From contig CAUAGV010000024.1 in NCBI GenBank assembly GCA_958428675.1, positions 1-15,150 on the forward strand: a DNA stretch of 15,150 nucleotides. The letters run 5' to 3'. Positions 13,385 through 15,150 of the stretch are shown one piece after another; positions within the stretch are counted from its first letter, which is position 1; every line of letters begins with the position of its first letter. The stretch is from an uncultured Collinsella sp. GTDB taxonomy: Bacteria; Actinomycetota; Coriobacteriia; Coriobacteriales; Coriobacteriaceae. Below the pieces are notes generated by a model, which made no database searches, had not been told where the DNA came from, and saw only the letters and a program-made list of their open reading frames with translations. The translations under genes were made by a program, and so were the position numbers.

Positions 13385-14070
13385 GCCCGTTCTCCTTCCT
13401 CGACAACCTCGAGCGAATATCCCTGGTTGCGCGACGCGCGGATGGCCACGTCGGCACCCAGCGCCGTCAGCTTTTTGCGCAGGTACGAGATATAGACCCA
13501 CACTACATTGGCACCTTCGGGCGCGTCCTCGCCCCAAACCTCAAGCATTAGGCGCTCGGTGGGCATGCGCGTGCCGGCGTTGCGCATAAAGAGTTCCATA
13601 AGCTGAAACTCGCGATTGGCCAGGTGCTCCTCGCCCAAAGGTCCCACAAGCGTGCAAGCCGCCGTGTCGAGGCGCACGTTACCCACGCTGAGCGTCGTGG
13701 CGTCAATTGCCGTCGCGGCACGCGTCATGGCACGAATACGCGCAAGCAGTTCCTTGGCGGCAAACGGCTTGGTCAGGTAATCGTTGGCACCGGCATCCAG
13801 GCCCTCGACCTTATCGGACACCTCGCTTTTTGCCGTGAGCATGATGATGGGCAGTCGCTTTCCGGCGGCGCGTGTACGCTTGAGCACCTCGATGCCGTCC
13901 ATGCCGGGCATCATGATGTCCAGGATTGCGGCGTCGTAATCGTTGGTGAGTAGATTCTCGAGCGCCGTCAAGCCGTCGAGGGCGGTGTCGACCTCGTAGT
14001 CGCTATGTTGAAGAATCGCGGTGAGGGCGCGGGAGAGACCAGGTTCGTCCTCGGCAAGCATCAGCTTCAT
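13381..14070 (-). CDS. OmpR/PhoB-family response regulator
   Basis: The 229-residue product has a receiver domain (about 1-115) with the acidic pair Glu7/Asp8, phosphoacceptor Asp51 (ILDIMMPGMDG), switch Thr79 (MLTAK) and Lys101 (LTKPFAAKELLARI). A winged-helix DNA-binding domain follows (about 128-225), with REFQLMELFMRNAG and WVYISYLRKKLTALG, the latter part of the recognition region. Phosphorylation by the adjoining kinase should drive binding to direct repeats. ATG 14070 has AAAGGAG 5-6 bases upstream. Two pairs of direct repeats in front of the gene suggest that it controls its own transcription. Other targets are not apparent; the ABC operon is nearby but separate. Confidence 0.95.
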   Translation of the reverse strand: MKLMLAEDEPGLSRALTAILQHSDYEVDTALDGLTALENLLTNDYDAAILDIMMPGMDGIEVLKRTRAAGKRLPIIMLTAKSEVSDKVEGLDAGANDYLTKPFAAKELLARIRAMTRAATAIDATTLSVGNVRLDTAACTLVGPLGEEHLANREFQLMELFMRNAGTRMPTERLMLEVWGEDAPEGANVVWVYISYLRKKLTALGADVAIRASRNQGYSLEVVEEGERA

Positions 14071-14111
14071 AGTTGCTCCTTTGGCGCATGGCTCTACAGG
14101 TTTCGATACTG

Positions 14112-14134
14112 CCGATGATAGCGTACCGTCAACC
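14112..14134 (-). promoter_or_regulatory. Promoter of the two-component operon
   Basis: On the minus strand TTGACG directly follows the near pair of direct repeats, and a partial -10 (TATCGA) stands 18 bases further on. A nearer TATCAT is too close to pair with this -35. Confidence 0.4.
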
Positions 14135-14208
14135 GCCTTAGCGCAGCCTTAGCGGCTCAACCTGCGCGTTTTCAAATACGCAGGATGTGACTTAGCCAAA
14201 CTTAAGCC
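14135..14208 (-). promoter_or_regulatory. Tandem direct repeats, likely response-regulator sites
   Basis: GCCTTAGCG occurs at 14135-14143 and again at 14146-14154, an 11-bp period, ending next to the -35 TTGACG. A second, weaker pair, CTTAGCC (14191-14197) and CTTAAGCC (14201-14208), has a 10-bp period. An inverted repeat, CCTGCG/CGCAGG (14161-14184), lies between them. OmpR-family dimers bind direct repeats about one helical turn apart, so autoregulation is likely. Confidence 0.6.
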
Positions 14209-14225
14209 GCCGATGCCGAGCGCCC

Positions 14226-14274
14226 GGACGCATACCGGCCGCGGAAGGACGGAGGCTCGTCCTTTTGCGGCGTC
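14226..14274. terminator. Nested hairpin, terminator of ogt
   Basis: AAGGACG (14245-14251) pairs with CGTCCTT (14258-14264), with TTTT on the plus-strand side. Outer pairings CCGC/GCGG and GGACG/CGTCC extend the structure. It lies 25 bases beyond the ogt stop and ahead of the response-regulator promoter, so it can separate the two units. Confidence 0.55.
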
Positions 14275-14298
14275 CTAGTTATGCAAAGCGTTCGAGCG

Positions 14299-14877
14299 TT
14301 ATTCCTCGTACGCGCCCTCAAGCCGAAGCAGCCACTCCTTGCGATCAAGCCCGCCGGCATATCCGTTGAGCGATCCGTCGGCCGCGACCACGCGATGGCA
14401 CGGCACGATTATCGAAATGGGATTACGCGCAACCGCAGCCCCCACCGCACGAGGAGACACAGCGGGCGCTTCATTTCCCGGCACACGATGTCGAGCCGCT
14501 ACACGCTGGGCGATCTCGCCATACGTAGCGACCTCGCCACGCGGAATAGAAAGCAGCTCAAACCAAACCTCGCGCTGAAACGCCGTACCAATCAAATGCA
14601 ACGGCGGCGTAAACCGAGGCTCCTGCCCCGCAAAATAAGCATTCAGCCAAGCCCATGAACGCTCAAGCACCGAAGAGGCCACACCATTTGCCGGACTCAC
14701 CGACGACATGCCACCGGTACCGGAAACCGCGTCGGCGCCTTCAACATGTTCGGAGTCTTCCCGGAGAAGCGTGGAACCAAAGTGCTCCTGCCCCTCAAAC
14801 CAAAGCCCCGTCAGACCGCGGCCATCAGCGGCAAGCAAGATTTCGCCCAAAGGCGAGGCAAATGTCGTCGTGACCAC
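14299..14877 (-). CDS. ogt: Methylated-DNA--protein-cysteine methyltransferase
   Basis: The 192-residue product removes alkyl groups from O6-alkylguanine (and O4-alkylthymine) by transfer to its own cysteine in a suicide reaction. The active site is IIVPCHRVV with Cys150. The helix-turn-helix region (FQREVWFELLSIPRGEVATYGEIAQRV), the arginine finger region (RAVGAAVARNP) and the closing NGYAGGLDRKEWLLRLE are all present. Start GTG 14877 is supported by AAAGGAG six bases upstream. Residues about 38-68 form a Ser/Gly/Glu-rich insertion between N-terminal and catalytic parts, not common in the family, and the length is slightly above the usual 155-180. No LexA box is seen upstream. It appears to be a single-gene unit. 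Confidence 0.95.
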   Translation of the reverse strand: MVTTTFASPLGEILLAADGRGLTGLWFEGQEHFGSTLLREDSEHVEGADAVSGTGGMSSVSPANGVASSVLERSWAWLNAYFAGQEPRFTPPLHLIGTAFQREVWFELLSIPRGEVATYGEIAQRVAARHRVPGNEAPAVSPRAVGAAVARNPISIIVPCHRVVAADGSLNGYAGGLDRKEWLLRLEGAYEE

Positions 14878-14937
14878 CAGCGGCTCCTTTCAAAACTCCG
14901 CAACATAATACCGCGAATTGTGCAGACAACCCCAATC

Positions 14938-15093
14938 GACCCCAAAGTCACCCAAGGCAGCAGGCGCGACAGCGCCGCAGCTGCCGCACGACCCCAAAGT
15001 CCCCGCAGGTAGCAGGCGCAACGCGCCGCAGCTGCCGGCCGCGCTCCGCAGTCCCCCAAGACGGCAGGCGCGAAGCGCCGGGGCCGCCGCCGG
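14938..15093. repeat. 52-bp tandem repeat, three hairpin-forming units
   Basis: Three units start at 14938, 14990 and 15042 with exact 52-bp spacing. Units 1 and 2 share GACCCCAAAGTC; unit 3 is diverged. Each carries GGCGC-N3/4-GCGCC (14963, 15015, 15067) framed by an outer stem: GGCAGC/GCTGCC, then GGTAGC/GCTGCC, then CGGC/GCCG. Because 52 is not a multiple of three, the antisense open frames here are not coding repeats. More units might lie past the window edge. Confidence 0.75.
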
Positions 15094-15150
15094 GACCAGG
15101 GCCTGCAACGGCCACGTGCCCCCACATCAGCCCAGCGGCCCCAACCAGCA

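Noticed and set aside
13385..13537. Upstream extension of the kinase frame
   Set aside because: It overlaps the response-regulator gene and lacks a ribosome site; the GTG at 13384 with AGGAAGGAG is far better.
14878..14937. LexA box upstream of ogt
   Set aside because: No CGAAC-N4-GTTCG-like site is found here, so SOS control of ogt is not supported.
14938..15093. CRISPR array
   Set aside because: The 52-bp units are repeats throughout with no unique spacers, and there are only three.

Overview
The window reads as chromosomal DNA of a high-GC, gut-type Coriobacteriia, most probably a Collinsella or close relative. This rests on the GC-rich codon use, the fused EcfA-EcfT protein, the GGDC/PKTIDND-type phosphofructokinase, and several families of short palindromic intergenic repeats. 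The genus is inferred from overall character, not from a marker gene. No rRNA, tRNA, CRISPR array, transposase or phage gene was found.

Layout. 1-1395 (+): 5'-truncated fusion of an ECF-transporter ATPase with its membrane T component. 1489-2574 (+): membrane-anchored Ntn-type linear-amide hydrolase (choloylglycine hydrolase/C45 type). 2715-3965 (+): 6-phosphofructokinase, preceded by an extended -10 promoter with a palindrome next to it, and ending in a foldback element that supplies part of the C-terminal tail. 4228-5148 (+): XRE regulator joined to a repeat-rich linker and a membrane domain, with two copies of one palindromic element on its two sides. 5594-5914 (+): small helical conserved protein behind a third type of inverted-repeat element. 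9503-6031 (-): two-gene ABC exporter operon (ATPase, then a large FtsX-type permease). 9775-10413 (+): GyrI-like protein behind a perfect LexA-type SOS box. 10584-11834 (+): ClC-family anion transporter of the GREGx/GGEVTP type, probably a fluoride exporter. 14070-12005 (-): OmpR-type response regulator and sensor kinase, translationally coupled, with direct repeats upstream that fit autoregulation. 14877-14299 (-): O6-alkylguanine-DNA alkyltransferase (ogt), with a 52-bp tandem hairpin repeat upstream.

How it fits together. The region is a mosaic of independent short transcription units for import, export, sugar metabolism, stress and signalling rather than one pathway. Two units concern DNA or chemical damage: the SOS-box GyrI-like gene and ogt. 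The most unusual content is non-coding. At least five distinct inverted or direct repeat families sit between genes, and one has entered the 3' end of pfk. A roughly 40-bp repeat appears three times; in two of these it overlaps the stop codon of a minus-strand gene and forms a hairpin plus T-run in the right orientation to act as a portable terminator.
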